From NCBI GenBank assembly GCA_032622095.1, contig CP136065.1:218346151-218410150 (forward strand): 64,000 nucleotides of DNA, in the 5' to 3' direction. The notes under the pieces are model-generated. The model ran no database searches, was not told where the DNA came from, and was given only the letters and a program-made list of their open reading frames with translations. Every line of letters begins with the position of its first letter. Position 1 is the first letter of the stretch. The stretch is from Siphonodentalium dalli. Lineage: Eukaryota > Mollusca > Scaphopoda > Gadilida > Siphonodentaliidae. Shown in pieces: positions 45,311-57,576 of this stretch. A program made the translations under genes and the position numbers.

Positions 45311-46548
45311 ATAAGGTTGTACAGGAATAGCTATAATTATTATTGGGAATTTTCCAGGCGTCTCTGAATACGGCTAATAGTGAACTGAAAATTACAAGCT
45401 GACACTTTATCGTGTCATCGTGGTTTGTTGTCGTTAAGAATCATTTCAGTCGTTATCCCATATCACATCCGTTACTGCATGATAAACTATGAAAGGAGTG
45501 TTAGTTTTAACTCAGTCATTTGTTTCGGGAATGCAAATTTAATTGTTATCATAATTGTGCAATTTCCTCCCGAGCCGCGTATTTTCTGTCAATTGCCAAC
45601 GATCCTTGATTGCACTTTTCATTTAAAAGGACAGACATAGTACACAGGAACCAAGTTCACTGTTGGAGAATATCGATTTGAAATTATTGCTCGAATTCTT
45701 CATACTAATATTTTCATTTGTCACCACTCAATCGTGTCTGTCTGAGAACGATGTATATTTGTCATCAAATGCGTTTTTCGACTGTCATAAGATTCTATAC
45801 ACCAGACATAACATGCCAGAATCATCGAACAGCCATCACAATTACAAGATATCGCGTAGGTTAGTGCCGCTCTCAGTCAAATAAGAAAATAATAATCATT
45901 GGACACGAGATAGGATACTTGATACGACAATCAATTCTTCAATATTTCGGCGATAAGCAGCTTTTTTGGCGAATAATCAATGTTTATATCTTATGGATGT
46001 ATTGTATGATGTAGAATGCCTCTGTGCTCTGTGGTGGGGGGGGTGTAACAGCAAGCAAACATTATGCCATGCTCTCCTTATTAGTCGGATGCAAACAGAA
46101 CGCACCGCGGTTGCTTGACAGTTGATTCCCTTTGTTATGGAGAAATTGTGTGATATTGCAGAAAACTTATCCCATAGTTTTTTATTTGTTGGTAGTTGAT
46201 ATAAATTTCGGTTGTCTGTGTGGGGATAAACGCATTGACTGATGCAATGAAATAACAAAAGAAAAAAAACACAGGAAATTTCTATCATGTTAATATTTAC
46301 AAACAGATAATTTGTAAACACCCGACGGTTATCGCCTTCATCATAAACACATAGCCTCGTGCGAGAGATAAGAGACAGACCAAAATATATCTTTGAGGGC
46401 ATGGATTGTCTTGGTTGTAGGTTTTAATTTAGAAATAAAAATTATGAACATTTCCTCAAGAAGATACTAATAGTATAGCAAAATTATGAATACCATATTA
46501 TCCACAAAACACACTTCTGCGAGCCGAGCGTTTGTTTAAATATAGCAC
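45311..46548. other. No gene recognised
   Basis: A plus-strand frame at 45663-45884 begins with a signal-peptide-like stretch (LLLEFFILIFSFVTTQS), and a GTTAGT donor-like site follows at about 45859. It is short and AT-rich, so it is not called as a gene. The minus-strand frame 45977-46402 has no domain. Confidence 0.4.
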
Positions 46549-46764
46549 ATAAAGAGTGTGCGATAAGCAAAACACTCAACACCGTGGTGATTTTATTTTT
46601 GGGGAGATTGATTCACTATGAACCATTCAACACCAAAATATTGAGTGGCGAGGATTAGCGAGCGCCATAACGGTATGTTGTAATCAACATGGTACAGTTT
46701 TAACAAAAATATTCAGGTAGTGTGATCTCCAGGTGTTGAGTGTTTGGCTTATCACACACTCTTT
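46549..46764. mobile_element. 216-bp TIR element (MITE)
   Basis: Ends AAAGAGTGTGCGATAAGCAA-AACACTCAACACC and the complement of GGTGTTGAGTGTTTGGCTTA-TCACACACTCTTT: a ~33-bp inverted repeat with two or three mismatches. No target duplication is clear. Single copy in this window. Confidence 0.8.
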
Positions 46765-46789
46765 GCCACTCTACTGCAACACAACGTGG

Positions 46790-46895
46790 CTTTTGTTTAC
46801 TAACACTGCGTGCGATCTTTACAATAACATAATTATGCGATATTTATGAATGGCATAAGAACAAAATATGTCTATATTTTAATATATGTTCTGTT
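46790..46895 (+). mobile_element. Family D MITE fragment
   Basis: CTTTTGTTTACTAACACTGC, AATAACATAATTATGCGATA and GTTCTGTTT align with 10668-10785 and 47650-47767. Both ends are missing. Confidence 0.5.
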
Positions 46896-46897
46896 TA

Positions 46898-46955
46898 ACG
46901 GGACCAACACTCATCTTAGCAAATTAACAGGACCACTTAACCAGGGGAGGTAATT
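46898..46955 (+). repeat. Single diverged unit of 29-bp satellite 2
   Basis: CATCTTAGCAAATTAACAGG followed by ACCACTTAACCAGGGGAGG parallels the right edge of the array at 44833-44870 (GCAAATTAGCAGGACCACTT-GGCCAGGGG). Here only one to two units are present. Confidence 0.7.
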
Positions 46956-46991
46956 AATTAATATATGATGATTATGTGGGGACTATACCTA

Positions 46992-48241
46992 GGCTCGTAT
47001 TCACCAACTGGGTTTATACATAGTCCAGGTACTTTATACCGCGCGAGACTCAATGCGAAGCTATCTGTGGTCGTCGACCCATAGATATCACCGCTCTAAT
47101 GGCTGGGTAGGATTATCCAATCAAGGGGATTGTTGATTGCCGGTAACATAAAAAAATGCTCATATACATGTAAGCCAGTACATGTTTGGTTCATTTCAAT
47201 CACAAGCAACCACGAGAAGGGTCGTGGAACAAAATACACAATGTTGCATTTTTTTCAGCCAGAATATAACGAAGTGCGTACGTGGCTATGTGAATGTTTC
47301 CATATGAGAGGACTTGTGTGTGTGTTTAAAGGCATGTGAGGCCTTAATTGTCGAAAATATTCATATTTGTTCCAAACACCGTAAACAGAAAACATTAAAA
47401 CGCATACAGTTTCGTTCATATATACCACGACCATCGCGTTAACAGCATGTTATCATAAATACCTACTATATTTTACCCAAGCAAGAGCCTGATTGGGTTA
47501 CAGAGGACAGCACAATGCTACTGGCTAATCACACACAAGTGGCATAAACGCTCTTTATTAGTTCCATATCAGGAATTCACAAACAAAGAACGCTCTTTAT
47601 GTTTACCATCATAATATAAACAAACACCAGAAAAGTAACTTTTTATGCTTTTGTTTACATAACAATGGTTAAACATATGAGAATAACATACTGTTTATGC
47701 AGGTTTATGCGATATTTCTTATTTATATACGGACAAAGTCTGTCTACATTTTGATGTTCTTTCTGTTTGTGGCGGTTTTTGACGGGTGGAAATATTTTCA
47801 CAGGATACCCACCGCCAAGGCCAACCGTACATTTAATGTTGACATTGTGTGCCTGTGTGTGTGTGTTTAATGTTGACATTGTGTGCCTGTGCGATATTGC
47901 TTGGATGAGTGCTTGGGTTTCATGGTGGCGTGAATTATTATTTACTTTCCTTTCTATATTATTGATATAATGTGATTGTAACATGTATTTTGTAAACCAT
48001 ACTCTCCTAGCTGGGGGATATACAGATATATAAATATACACCGCTTGTGTAAGAAACACGCGCATTGTGTCCGGTCAGTGTTTTAGTGAGGCGATGTCTA
48101 TTGAAAAAAGGCAAATCTGATTGGTCAATCAAATCGCCGACAGTGGCTGTCGTGAATGCTAGGGAAGGTATATGATGCCTTCAGCCGCTACCCAATAAAA
48201 TACCCGGTTTATAAACTAATCCCAGTTGGTGAATACGAGCC
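46992..48241. mobile_element. 1.25-kb TIR element L with nested MITE
   Basis: Ends GGCTCGTATTCACCAACTGG and its complement CCAGTTGGTGAATACGAGCC, with imperfect homology further in (GGTTTATA/TATAAACTAAT). The family D MITE at 47326-47836 lies inside. Without it the element is about 740 bp and has no transposase. No clear target duplication. Confidence 0.82.
47326..47836 (+). mobile_element. TTAA-flanked MITE, family D, copy 2 (nested)
   Basis: A 511-bp element, about 93-95 percent identical by eye to 10343-10844 (TTAAAGGCATGTGAGGCCTT ... AAGGCCAACCGTACATTTAA). It differs by a small internal duplication, CTGTTTATGCAGGTTTATGC. The two share AACGCTCTTTATTAGTTCCA and GAACGCTCTTTATGTTTACC. Confidence 0.9.
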
Positions 48242-48708
48242 CAGAGTGTGTCTGTTCCGTAACCTGTGGGGGAATCGCACTCACTCTCATTATTCCTAGC
48301 CCTCACTCTCATTATTCCTACTCGGTTCCACTGACACATGTATATTCATAGTATTCATTCATTATGTCGACCAAGTAGGTGCCTTTACATATGAACCACT
48401 CTTCGTACCATCGCCCTAACAAAGCCTATTTTAAAAAAAACCAGTCTGCACACGATGAAAACCCAAAAAACAATCAAATTCATTCTGCCATCTACATCAT
48501 ATAATCTGTCATCAAATCAGGGGTGATAGGAAGACAGTCAGTCATGACTATATCACCCCTAACAATATAAATGTATAGTCTATTAATATTATATTTATTT
48601 GTAATTGTACTTTCCATGTGTGTATATTGTAAATAAAATTATCCTATCCTATCCCATTCCTCTGGCATTTTACAAATTGAAATAGTCGCACTGACTATTG
48701 GTTATTAG
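48242..48708. other. No gene; short direct repeat
   Basis: CTCACTCTCATTATTCCTA occurs twice in tandem at about 48281-48322; otherwise unremarkable. Confidence 0.5.
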
Positions 48709-49107
48709 TTAACCCTTTACCCAACAGAAGGGCCCTGTGCCAATGCATTCTCTTATATATGCGAGTCGACCATAGGTCGCCTCGCATATATAAGAGAATG
48801 CATTGGCTTAACACATTAAAAATTATAAAATTGTTAAAGAATGTAAGAAAAAATGGTAAAAAGTGTTTAAAAAGTTTTTTTTTAGGCCAATGCATTCTCT
48901 TATATATGCGAGGCGACCTATGGTCGACTCGCATATATAAGAGAATGCATTGGCACAGGGCATAACTGTAACTATCACAATGTGGTCAAGGAGCCGGTTC
49001 CAATGATAGCCATATCTGTATGGTTCTATTGAGACAGACCGAAGATAATTTAGGCTGTTGAAGCTTTATTTGGCCGGTTTTGGCCGGTTTGTTGCGTAAA
49101 GGGTTAA
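48709..49107. mobile_element. TTAA hairpin MITE, family G, copy 5
   Basis: A 399-bp element, about 97 percent identical to 44901-45310. TTAACCCTTTACCCAACAGA and TGTTGCGTAAAGGGTTAA form a perfect TTAA-flanked inverted repeat apart from one base. It has two TTGGCCGGTTT units against three in the other copy. The high identity implies recent movement or duplication. Confidence 0.9.
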
Positions 49108-50696
49108 GTCATGATTGTATATTATTTTGTGGCTATCACCCTACTTGTTTCAACCCTGAAATAAATAGTTGAAGCAATGCTGTCAAGGGTTAACACTCTA
49201 TATTGTATATGCCCCAATTAGAAAGCTAATTGAAGCGTTCGAACAGCGAAAGCTCTCTCGCGATCTTGTTATCGCTTCCCCCAGTAAGTCCATCGAGTTC
49301 TTGTGAAAGTGGAAACTGATCTTGCATAAAGTTATGTTAATTTTAATGTCATATATTGACATAGATGCCAACTGGGTGACTGATAGTAAGTTTTTTAAAC
49401 ATACATAATTGCCTTTCTCTTATTATCATTTTAACAGTACACATTTCCAAGCATACTGTATCATCGGTGTTTGTGGGCATACCGTTCCTCTTTTTTTTTT
49501 ACAAACAATATATACCTAAGAGCTTGCGCAGAAAAATACATTTTTATACTGCGAACGCAAGAGGCTTCATGCGTAATTATTGCGTGTACAATTTCTTGAA
49601 GTTTTAATGCGCAAGTAATGAAAACCCGGTTGGATCTATTATGGGACGAGTACAGCTTACGAAGACAAAGTCGCATCAAGTGTCACCTGGAACGAACCAA
49701 GAACGTTCAAGGAAGCCGAATGGGAGATATAAAACGATTCGGCTTGATCATCAGTCAAAAAAGAATCCCTTCAATAAATAAGAATTGCCAATCAAGTGGT
49801 CATCGCCGTGATCTGGCGCCGAATCTTCTCCATATCACTGTTTGTTTTCCATGATCGGTGTTGACGAAGCCCGCAGATAGCGAGCAATGAGTGCGTTGGT
49901 AATCTATCAGAAAGCACTCATGTTCACCGATCGATACGCCATTCGCGCGGCCTGCGAGCACGAACCATGCTCATATTAAAAGTGCTAGCTTCCGGTCGTT
50001 CAGCGATACACTATCGGACGGACACCAATATTTGCTCGATGAGATTTTTGAAGGAGGGTCTGTGTCTTGAACCCCTCCGGAATGAGATGTCAGTATTTCC
50101 TTACAAGTTTTTATAGCCTTGAACGGAAGTAACCATACGTGCTTGAAGAACTATTTTATCATCGCCTATCAACCTGAGACGCACAGAGCTAACGTTGTGG
50201 ATGGGGTGAAGCATGAACGCCAATACAATCTTCCACCGAAGACAACGATACTGAAGTTGTTCTAGTCTAATATTTATTTCCCACTCTAACATCCAGCCTG
50301 TTTTACCGAAAAGCCGCACGTTGTGGGCTTACAACAGGGTCTGTTTTATGTTCATAATCGGAGTAGAATCGCCTCATTTTGAGTGTATAATTAACTGAAA
50401 ATGAGAGGGTTGTAGTGTCCTTTTCGACTCATTAAAATGTGTTTTACTGTGGCACGCGCCATAAAACGGAATATGGACCTATATATGTGTGTGTGTGAAT
50501 ATTATAGGTCGACTGTGAACCTATTTGTGCTAGGATATGTTGAAATTCAACATAATGTCAAGGTTTAATCCCAGAAACTGCCTGCCACAGGCAAGAAACC
50601 GACACTATCCCTGGCTCATGTATCAAACCATTTGATTGGACGCCCACTGATGACAACTTCAATTGGGCGTTGTTGAGACAATGCGACCATGTGGTA
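49108..50696. other. No gene recognised
   Basis: Slightly GC-richer between 49.8 and 50.3 kb, but the open frames (for example 49618-49854 plus, 50101-50319 minus) have no recognisable domains. Confidence 0.4.
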
Positions 50697-51075
50697 ACCA
50701 TTTCTATACTAAATGGATTCTTCCAGTCAGTTAAAGAGTGTACATCAGAATGGTCTGTTATTCATTTGGAGGGATGTTAATGTGATAAAAGCAGACGACA
50801 AGGATAAATAGCCCTATTTATTGAGGGAGATGTTTAGATAATGGTCGTTTGTTGAACTTATTATCTTAACAGTTCCTATGTGATAACTACTAGTCAATTG
50901 TGCTTTAGTATAGAATGTGTTAATAACACATTATCTATCTGAGCAATCCCTAATATGAATGAATGGGAATTATGTTAGATAAACCGGCATTTGTATTATC
51001 AAAACACTTTTCCAAATGAGTAATAAACCACTCCAATGTACACCTCTATAAGTGAATGTAAGAATTCTACCCACC
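50697..51075. mobile_element. TIR element F with one 68-bp monomer
   Basis: The left end (ATGGATTCTTCCAGTCAGTT, GTGTACATCAGAATGG, TTATTCATTTGGA) is the imperfect complement of the right end (TCCAAATGAGTAATAA, CCACTCCAATGTACACCTCT, AAGTGAATGTAAGAATTC). Inside are GCCCTATTTATTGAGGGAGA and one monomer (TTATTATCTTAACAGTTCCT ... TTTAGTATAGAATGTGTTAA) homologous to the satellite at 2804-4745. Confidence 0.75.
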
Positions 51076-52160
51076 CACTAATGATGGTATTAATATATAA
51101 TATACATACAGGGGGGGTAGATTCAACAAACTTTCTTAACTTCGCTCATCAGGCCACTATAATTATCTGAGCCGGAATATGGAAATAGAATCCAGTAGTC
51201 GGAGAGCTATGTTCCAAACGAACTTCATGCAAAAAAACATTGCAAAGCGCTTTCGTTAGTTGTCTTGTCAATCCGACACGAAGCTTACTATACTGAAGCC
51301 AACACTTAATTGACGCTGCTACTCGTGTCTAATAACTCACAGTGTGTTGTGCTGATTTTATCAACATACGACATTTCTACCATTGGTTACGGTGTCTCAC
51401 AACACCGCGTTGATTAGAATTTCAAACGAAATAAGCCCATATTGTCACTATTTTATCTACTTTTTTTCATCGACATCACTTGCCAGATTCACGCTCTTAA
51501 GTCCAATATGAACATATGTGAATATTTACGTTCAATATTAACCCATTTGCATGTGGATATGATGGCTTGACGGGTGAAGTTCAAAAATCAATCTAAACCT
51601 CTCTATTCCCTGCCCCATGCAACGTGATACACGTTGGGGACGCGACCACTCGTGTGACAATTCATTGCGCGTACATGTACCTCTATATGCTCTGAGTGGA
51701 AAGTATCGAGTCTTCAACTCTTACAAATTCAGGTTATCTTGTTATGATATACTATACTTGACTAATGTATTGAACATAAATATTGCTGACACACCCAATT
51801 TCATTGTCTACATAAATTATCAAACATAACAAAAACATATTTCAGTCATGTCCCGAGATCCGTAAATAAGCCAGGGTCCGTAACAGCAGGTGGTCTGTTT
51901 GGGCCGGGTTTGTTGACTTGTCTCTATGGTTATGGTTAGGCATATGATTGACATGTACATGTATTTATCACATAACAGTATGATCGCCCACAACATTGTG
52001 GCGTGTCGACAGTTGAGGTTTTTAGAAACGACCTGATGAAAACACGTGGTGACAGATGGCGACAAGTATAACGAACTGTATACCGGATGCACGCACGTCC
52101 GCTCTCAGAGAAAACGTACACAACCACGAGGAAACACGAGCCAGAGAACAATTTCAATCT
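51076..52160. other. No gene recognised
   Basis: Contains GTCCAATATGAACATATGTG near 51501, resembling 18200-18245 (GTCCAATATGAACCTATTTT). Otherwise no repeat or coding signal was recognised. Confidence 0.4.
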
Positions 52161-52164
52161 CAAA

Positions 52165-52262
52165 GTCCCGACCATTTCCGCTTGCGAGTGGAAATAACCT
52201 CTCCCATAAATAGACACCATATCCGCCCGGACTATTTCAATCACGTGATTATCATGTGTAAG
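52165..52262 (+). repeat. Dispersed repeat B, copy 3
   Basis: CCATTTCCGCTTGCGAGTGG, ATAACCTCTCCCATAAATAG, CCATATCCGCC and TATTTCAATCACGTGATTAT align with 1249-1332. Confidence 0.65.
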
Positions 52263-52552
52263 TACCGTGAAATTCATTTGTTGACCGGGAGACTCATCTG
52301 CGGAACTTGCTATTTATTACAATGTCAAGCCGTGATGAACTCAATTAAATCCACACCTGACAGCAGTAGCACAGTTTAGTGCATCATATTTAGAGTCCTT
52401 TCATATCCTATTTTTCGTGCTGGAATATAGTGACAAGAAGGGGTGACGTTAATAAATTCTTTAGTTTCGTTCAGAGCTGCATTAATGGTAAAATTGTCTC
52501 TAGTGCGGCTGGAGGGTCACGTTATTGCGTTTTCAGATTTGAGCAGATTTAG

Positions 52553-52612
52553 ACAAGAAACAAGTCTATTGGAGAAGACAAGGAACAAGTCTATTGGAGA
52601 AGAGACATTCTA
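52553..52612. repeat. Tandem duplication, about 26 bp
   Basis: AACAAGTCTATTGGAGAAGA occurs twice, at about 52560 and 52586. Confidence 0.85.
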
Positions 52613-52659
52613 ATAATCAGACATTGGAGTCGCCGAAACAATGACAGACGACAGCTAGA

Positions 52660-52832
52660 TGCCAATGTAATTTCACTAAAAGCAATTATATCAATTTTTT
52701 GCTGAAACTCTGTAATTAAAATGCACTTTTACTTCCATGAAGTGAAAACTTAGACATTTGTTGCCGAATTTCGCGCTTTAAACTGGTCCTTGTCACAATC
52801 GAACCAGCAGTCCGATTCGTAGTAAACTAACT
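52660..52832 (+). repeat. Dispersed repeat H, direct copy
   Basis: Complement of 18924-19090; shares CTTCCATGAA, CGAATTTCGCGC, ACTGGTCCTTG and CCGATTCGTAGTAA. Confidence 0.65.
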
Positions 52833-52995
52833 CTTTCTGGTGCAGTGAGACGAACATCATTCATAACTCACTTACAATGTAAAGAGTTTACATCTCAAAT
52901 AAAGCGGTCAGGGTTCGTTAGGAACTTTCATGGGCGGTTTTCGGAGAATTTCTAGTGTATCTTACGGATTAATTTTGACTACGCATAACAATCGT

Positions 52996-53141
52996 AAATT
53001 TGTCTGCATCATATACGGCCCTTTCTTGGCACGATGAACTTCTTCAAGACAATTACCATGTGATTTATAAATTTGTCTGCATCATATACGGCCCTTTCTT
53101 GGCATGATGAACTTCTTCAAGACAATTACCATGTGATTTAT
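52996..53141. repeat. 73-bp tandem duplication
   Basis: AAATTTGTCTGCATCATATA ... CCATGTGATTTAT occurs twice with a single base difference (GGCACGATG / GGCATGATG). Confidence 0.95.
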
Positions 53142-53265
53142 AAATTTGTCGTAAACCGGTAATTGGCAAACAATTGAATCGGATGCTGAAGCGGGAACCG
53201 GTAACTAAATTCATGAAGATTCGAGCTTTTCTGTGAGAAGAATAGATGCCTCGTTCGCCCCACTT

Positions 53266-53520
53266 CTAAAAATAGAATCTTTGGGTCTAAAATTGGTTGT
53301 ACTAAAATATTCCAAAATTTCAAAACCCAAAAATTATTTTTCCAAAAAAAAAATTTAAAAACCCAAAAATTATTTTTCCAAAAAAAAAAATTTAAAAACC
53401 CTAAAATTATTTTTCCAAAACAAAAATTTTAAAACCCCAAAATTTCAAAAGAAAAAATTTCAAAACCCTCAAAATTATTTCTCTAAAAAAAAAAGTTTAA
53501 ATAAAAAATTTATAACGAGT
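53266..53520 (+). repeat. Palindrome arm: lead block plus A-rich repeats
   Basis: The lead AAAAATAGAATCTTTGGGTC-TAAAATTGGTTGTACTAAAA is followed by repeats of about 31 bp, AAACCCAAAAATTATTTTTC-CAAAAAAAAA. The same lead occurs at 56852, and inverted near 57879-57925 and 61470-61515, so it marks both the outer ends and the inner core. Confidence 0.85.
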
Positions 53521-54315
53521 TTTCGGTTTCTGATAATCTCGATATTAAAAAATGTCGAATGTTAAATTATTTGCGTGTAATATCTTTCGTTATTTTTTTT
53601 GTTCAAATATTTTTCATGAAATTATTAATCGATGTTTAGAAATAGCTTTATTGGACATTGTGACCATCGATATGAATGCATACATTCCAGTGTTTATCGG
53701 ACGCAGTTCATATAATTGTCATACTTGAAAATAGACACCATTACTCTTACATAAATAATAAAGAGCGTTTATTCTTTACACTCTCTCTATCCCAGATGAA
53801 GTTATTGAGTATATGACAGGTGTGTATTATCGTGAATTATTGGAAGTATTGAGATGTACTATGTTGAATCACTAACGGTCGAAAATGGTAATGTGAAATT
53901 ACAACCCTCCAGAATGAATTGTCATATTCGATGGAACATATTTTCAAGTATGTACACGCGACATTGGTGGTAACAATGTGTCTTTCACACCTTTGCTTTA
54001 CCAAATGAATTCTATTATTTCCCCGGTCACAGTTATATGCTATTCAGAAAACATATCGATTTAATGTCTGAACAAACGGGTTAGTATCAATTAAGGTTGA
54101 TAAACTGTGTCATTGTTAGCATTAACACGATAATTAGTTATCCAAAACATGCATACATAATACGTCCAGGTCACTCAATAATAGAAATTGTTTCGGTGTC
54201 ATTGTTATAACAACATTACGTAATAACCACTTATAATTCCATTCACACTTACGCTCATTTTGTATACCAAAAATTTCAATATAATGAAGATGACGAAAAG
54301 TTACCTATAATTCTG

Positions 54316-54328
54316 CTGTGGTTAAGCC

Positions 54329-54361
<33 letters not shown>

Positions 54362-54500
54362 GTCACCAAGCGACATAACATCCTGCTTTGATGATCCAAT
54401 GGCCAATGTCCATGAAGATTTTATTTCCGATGCAAGTCATATTTCCGACTAACTCCTGAAAAGTTACCTATAATTCTGCTGTGGTTAAGCAGTCCATTAT
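54316..54500. repeat. Palindrome arm: (AAC)n with flanking direct repeat
   Basis: TACCTATAATTCTGCTGTGG-TTAAGC occurs twice (about 54304 and 54466), flanking (CAA)n. A 75-bp block follows the (CAA)n: AAGCGACATAACATCCTGCT, TTGATGATCCAATGGCCAAT, GTCCATGAAGATTTTATT. That block recurs inverted at 57137-57208, direct at 57570-57645 and inverted at 60345-60415. Confidence 0.85.
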
Positions 54501-55149
54501 TTAGGGCATACCTGTATGTAGGCCTACCAGTGGATGAATAGTCTGCCGGAGAAGTACTGTGTAGACAGGTCTTGTCGGTAAGAGAGTCAGACGAGAAGTA
54601 AAGGCTCGGCTATTAAAACATAGTAATGCGATAGCGAACATCAAACGAGTCTGCGCACGCATATCTGTCAAAAGGATACAATAGCAGTCATTGGTCAATT
54701 TATCCCCGGTGTCAGCTCAGTACCCAATCGGGACGAAGCCGAAGGTCAACTCATTTTTTTTGCTCATTATAGTACGTCACTTGGACATTTTATCAGTTTA
54801 TCACGTGATCACTAAATGTGGCAATCGGGTATCCACTGATGCCTGCAATTTATTATTTATAATAATTGGACTCATTGATCTCACGTAAATAATACTCTTA
54901 GTTGTTCCAATAAAATAGTTATCAAATTCGATCACCAATAGATTTGACTGTGGAATATAATGACCTTTAACTTATTTATCGATCTATGTTAGAACATGGT
55001 CTTAACAAAAAACTTGACCATAACAAAAATTACCTTACATTTATGCATGAATCTAATTAGACCATGCGTAAATATTGTCAGCTTATCGTCTGATGAGCAA
55101 ATCCGATGTTTATCAAAAATAGTACAACTTCCAGTTGGTAATTACTCTT

Positions 55150-56790
55150 ACGAATGAAGAGCGTTGAACATATACGAAATTACTACACGAATGAACTGAA
55201 ATTTATATTTTCACATCTTACCAACAACAGATACAGACATAGTCATGTGTTATACTATCTTACATGTACCCATGCTATGACATCATTCGAAGGGGCAATA
55301 CACTCAAGGAGTTAAAGTGACACGAAACAAGGGACGTGATGTAATATTGGTGTTTGAATCTTAAAGGAACACAAGACACTCTAAAGGGACACTCATTATG
55401 AATGAATGTTAACAATACAAGCGCACGAATGAAGAGCGTTGAACATATACAAAATTACTACACGAATGAATTGAACCTTGAAATTTATATTTCACATCTT
55501 ACCAACAACAGCTACAGGCATTATCATAGGGTTATACTGTCTTGCATGTACACACGCTATGACATCATTAAAGGCGGACAATCCACTCACGGTGTGACAA
55601 CAGATACAGACATAGGCATAGTGTTATACTATCTTACATGTACACACGCTATGACATCATTCGAAGGGGCAATACACTCAAGGAGTTAATGTGACACGAA
55701 ACAAGGGACGTGATGTAATATTGGTGTTTGAATCTTAAAGGAACACAAGACACTCTAAAGGGACATGCATTATGAATGAATGTTAACAATACAAGCACAC
55801 GGATGAAGAGCGTTGAACATATACAAAATTACAAGACACTCTAAAGGGACATGCATTATGAATGAATGTTAACAATACAAGCACACGGATGAAGAGCGTT
55901 GAACATATACAAAACTACAAGACACTCTAAAGGGACATTCATTATGAATGAATGTTAACAATACAAGCACACGAATGAAGAGCGTTGAACATATACGAAA
56001 TTACTACACGAATGAACTGAAATTTATATTTTCACATCTTACCAACAACAGATACAGACATAGTCATAGTGTTATACTATCTTACATGTACACACGCTAT
56101 GACATCATTCGAAGGGGCAATACACTCAAGGAGTTAATGTGACACGAAACAAGGGACGTGATGTAATATTGGTGTTTGAATCTTAAAGGAACACAAGACA
56201 CTCTAAAGGGACATTCATTATGAATGAATGTTAACAATACAAGCACACGAATGAAGAGCGTTGAACATATACAAAATTACAAGACACTCTAAAGGGACAT
56301 TCATTATGAATGAATGTTAACAATACAAGCACACGAATGAAGAGCGTTGAACATATACGAAATTACTACACGAATGAATTGAACCTTAAATTTTATATTT
56401 CACATCTTACCAACAACCGCTACAGACATAATCATAGTGGTATACTGTCTTGCATGTACACACGCTATGAAATCATTAAAGGCGGACAATCCACTCAAGG
56501 AGTTAAAGTGACACGAAACAAGGGACGTGATGTAATATTGGTGTTTGAATCTTAAAGGAACACAAGACACTCTAAAGGGACATTCATTATGAATGAATGT
56601 TAACAATACAAGCACACGAATGAAGAGCGTTGAACATATACAAAATTACTACACGAATGAACCTTGAAATTTATATTTCACATCTTACCAACAGCTACAG
56701 ACATAATCATAGGGTTATACTGTCTTGCATGTACCATGCTATGACATCATTAAAGGGGGATAATACACGCACGGTGTGGAATGTTAAAGT
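55150..56790 (+). repeat. Palindrome arm: composite tandem array
   Basis: Units begin CGAATGAAGAGCGTTGAACA (near 55152, 55426, 55803, 55887, 55972, 56248, 56336 and 56621). Long units of about 275-365 bp include TTACCAACAACAGATACAGA, ATGACATCATTCGAAGGGGC and GACACGAAACAAGGGACGTG. Short units of about 85 bp run directly into AAGACACTCTAAAGGGACAT. The open frames starting MNVNNTSTRMKSVEHI come from this repeat. The array is mirrored at about 57990-59630. Confidence 0.9.
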
Positions 56791-56851
56791 GACACGAGAT
56801 AGCGGGGGTAGCATCACCAAATTACCCTCTGGGGACCTCATTCTGCCATCT

Positions 56852-57015
56852 AAAAATAGAATCTTTGGGTCTAAAATTGGTTGTACTAAAATATTCCCAA
56901 AAACCCAAAACTTCAAAAATTTCAAAAAACTTCAAAAATTTCAAAATACTTCAAAAATTTCAAAATACTTCAAAAATTTCAAAAAACTTCAAAAATTTCA
57001 AAAACTTCAAAAATA
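56852..57015 (+). repeat. Palindrome arm: inner lead block plus TTCAAAAATTTC repeats
   Basis: The same 50-bp lead as at 53266, followed by (AAACTTCAAAAATTTCAAAA)n of about 18-bp period. Mirrored at 57764-57925. Confidence 0.88.
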
Positions 57016-57020
57016 AGACC

Positions 57021-57068
<48 letters not shown>

Positions 57069-57203
57069 GCATTGCGGTATTTTACTGCGGCGGCGGCGCC
57101 GCCGGCGGTGGTCCACTTACACATGCCGTGAATGGATGCTTGAAAATAAAATCTTCATGGACATTGGCCATTGGATCATCAAAGCAGGATGTTATGTCGC
57201 TTG

Positions 57204-57271
<68 letters not shown>

Positions 57272-57283
57272 GGCTGATGATAC

Positions 57284-57324
<41 letters not shown>

Positions 57325-57428
57325 GTGCCGGCGGCGGCGGCGGCATTGCGGTATTTTACTGCGGCGGCGGTGCCGTCGCCGCCGCCGGGGGTCCGCCGCC
57401 GGCGGACCCCGTAGTAAAATACTGCAAT

Positions 57429-57470
<42 letters not shown>

Positions 57471-57478
57471 ACCAACAA

Positions 57479-57513
<35 letters not shown>

Positions 57514-57532
57514 GTATCATCAGCCACAACAA

Positions 57533-57576
<44 letters not shown>

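Noticed and set aside
45663-45884. Secreted-protein first exon (signal-peptide-like frame)
   Set aside because: The hydrophobic start is plausible, but the frame is short and AT-rich, with no family resemblance and no second exon identified.
45977-46402. Minus-strand frame with TNYLFVNINMIEISCVFFLL as a candidate TM2 exon for the GPCR
   Set aside because: Superficially like TNxFLVNLA..D, but it lacks the Asp and the other TM1/TM2 landmarks, and has no suitable donor at the right phase; probably chance in AT-rich DNA.
55402-56555. Family of proteins starting MNVNNTSTRMKSVEHI
   Set aside because: They are copies of the tandem repeat in the palindrome. Frames end at different places and differ by indels, with no sign of coding constraint.
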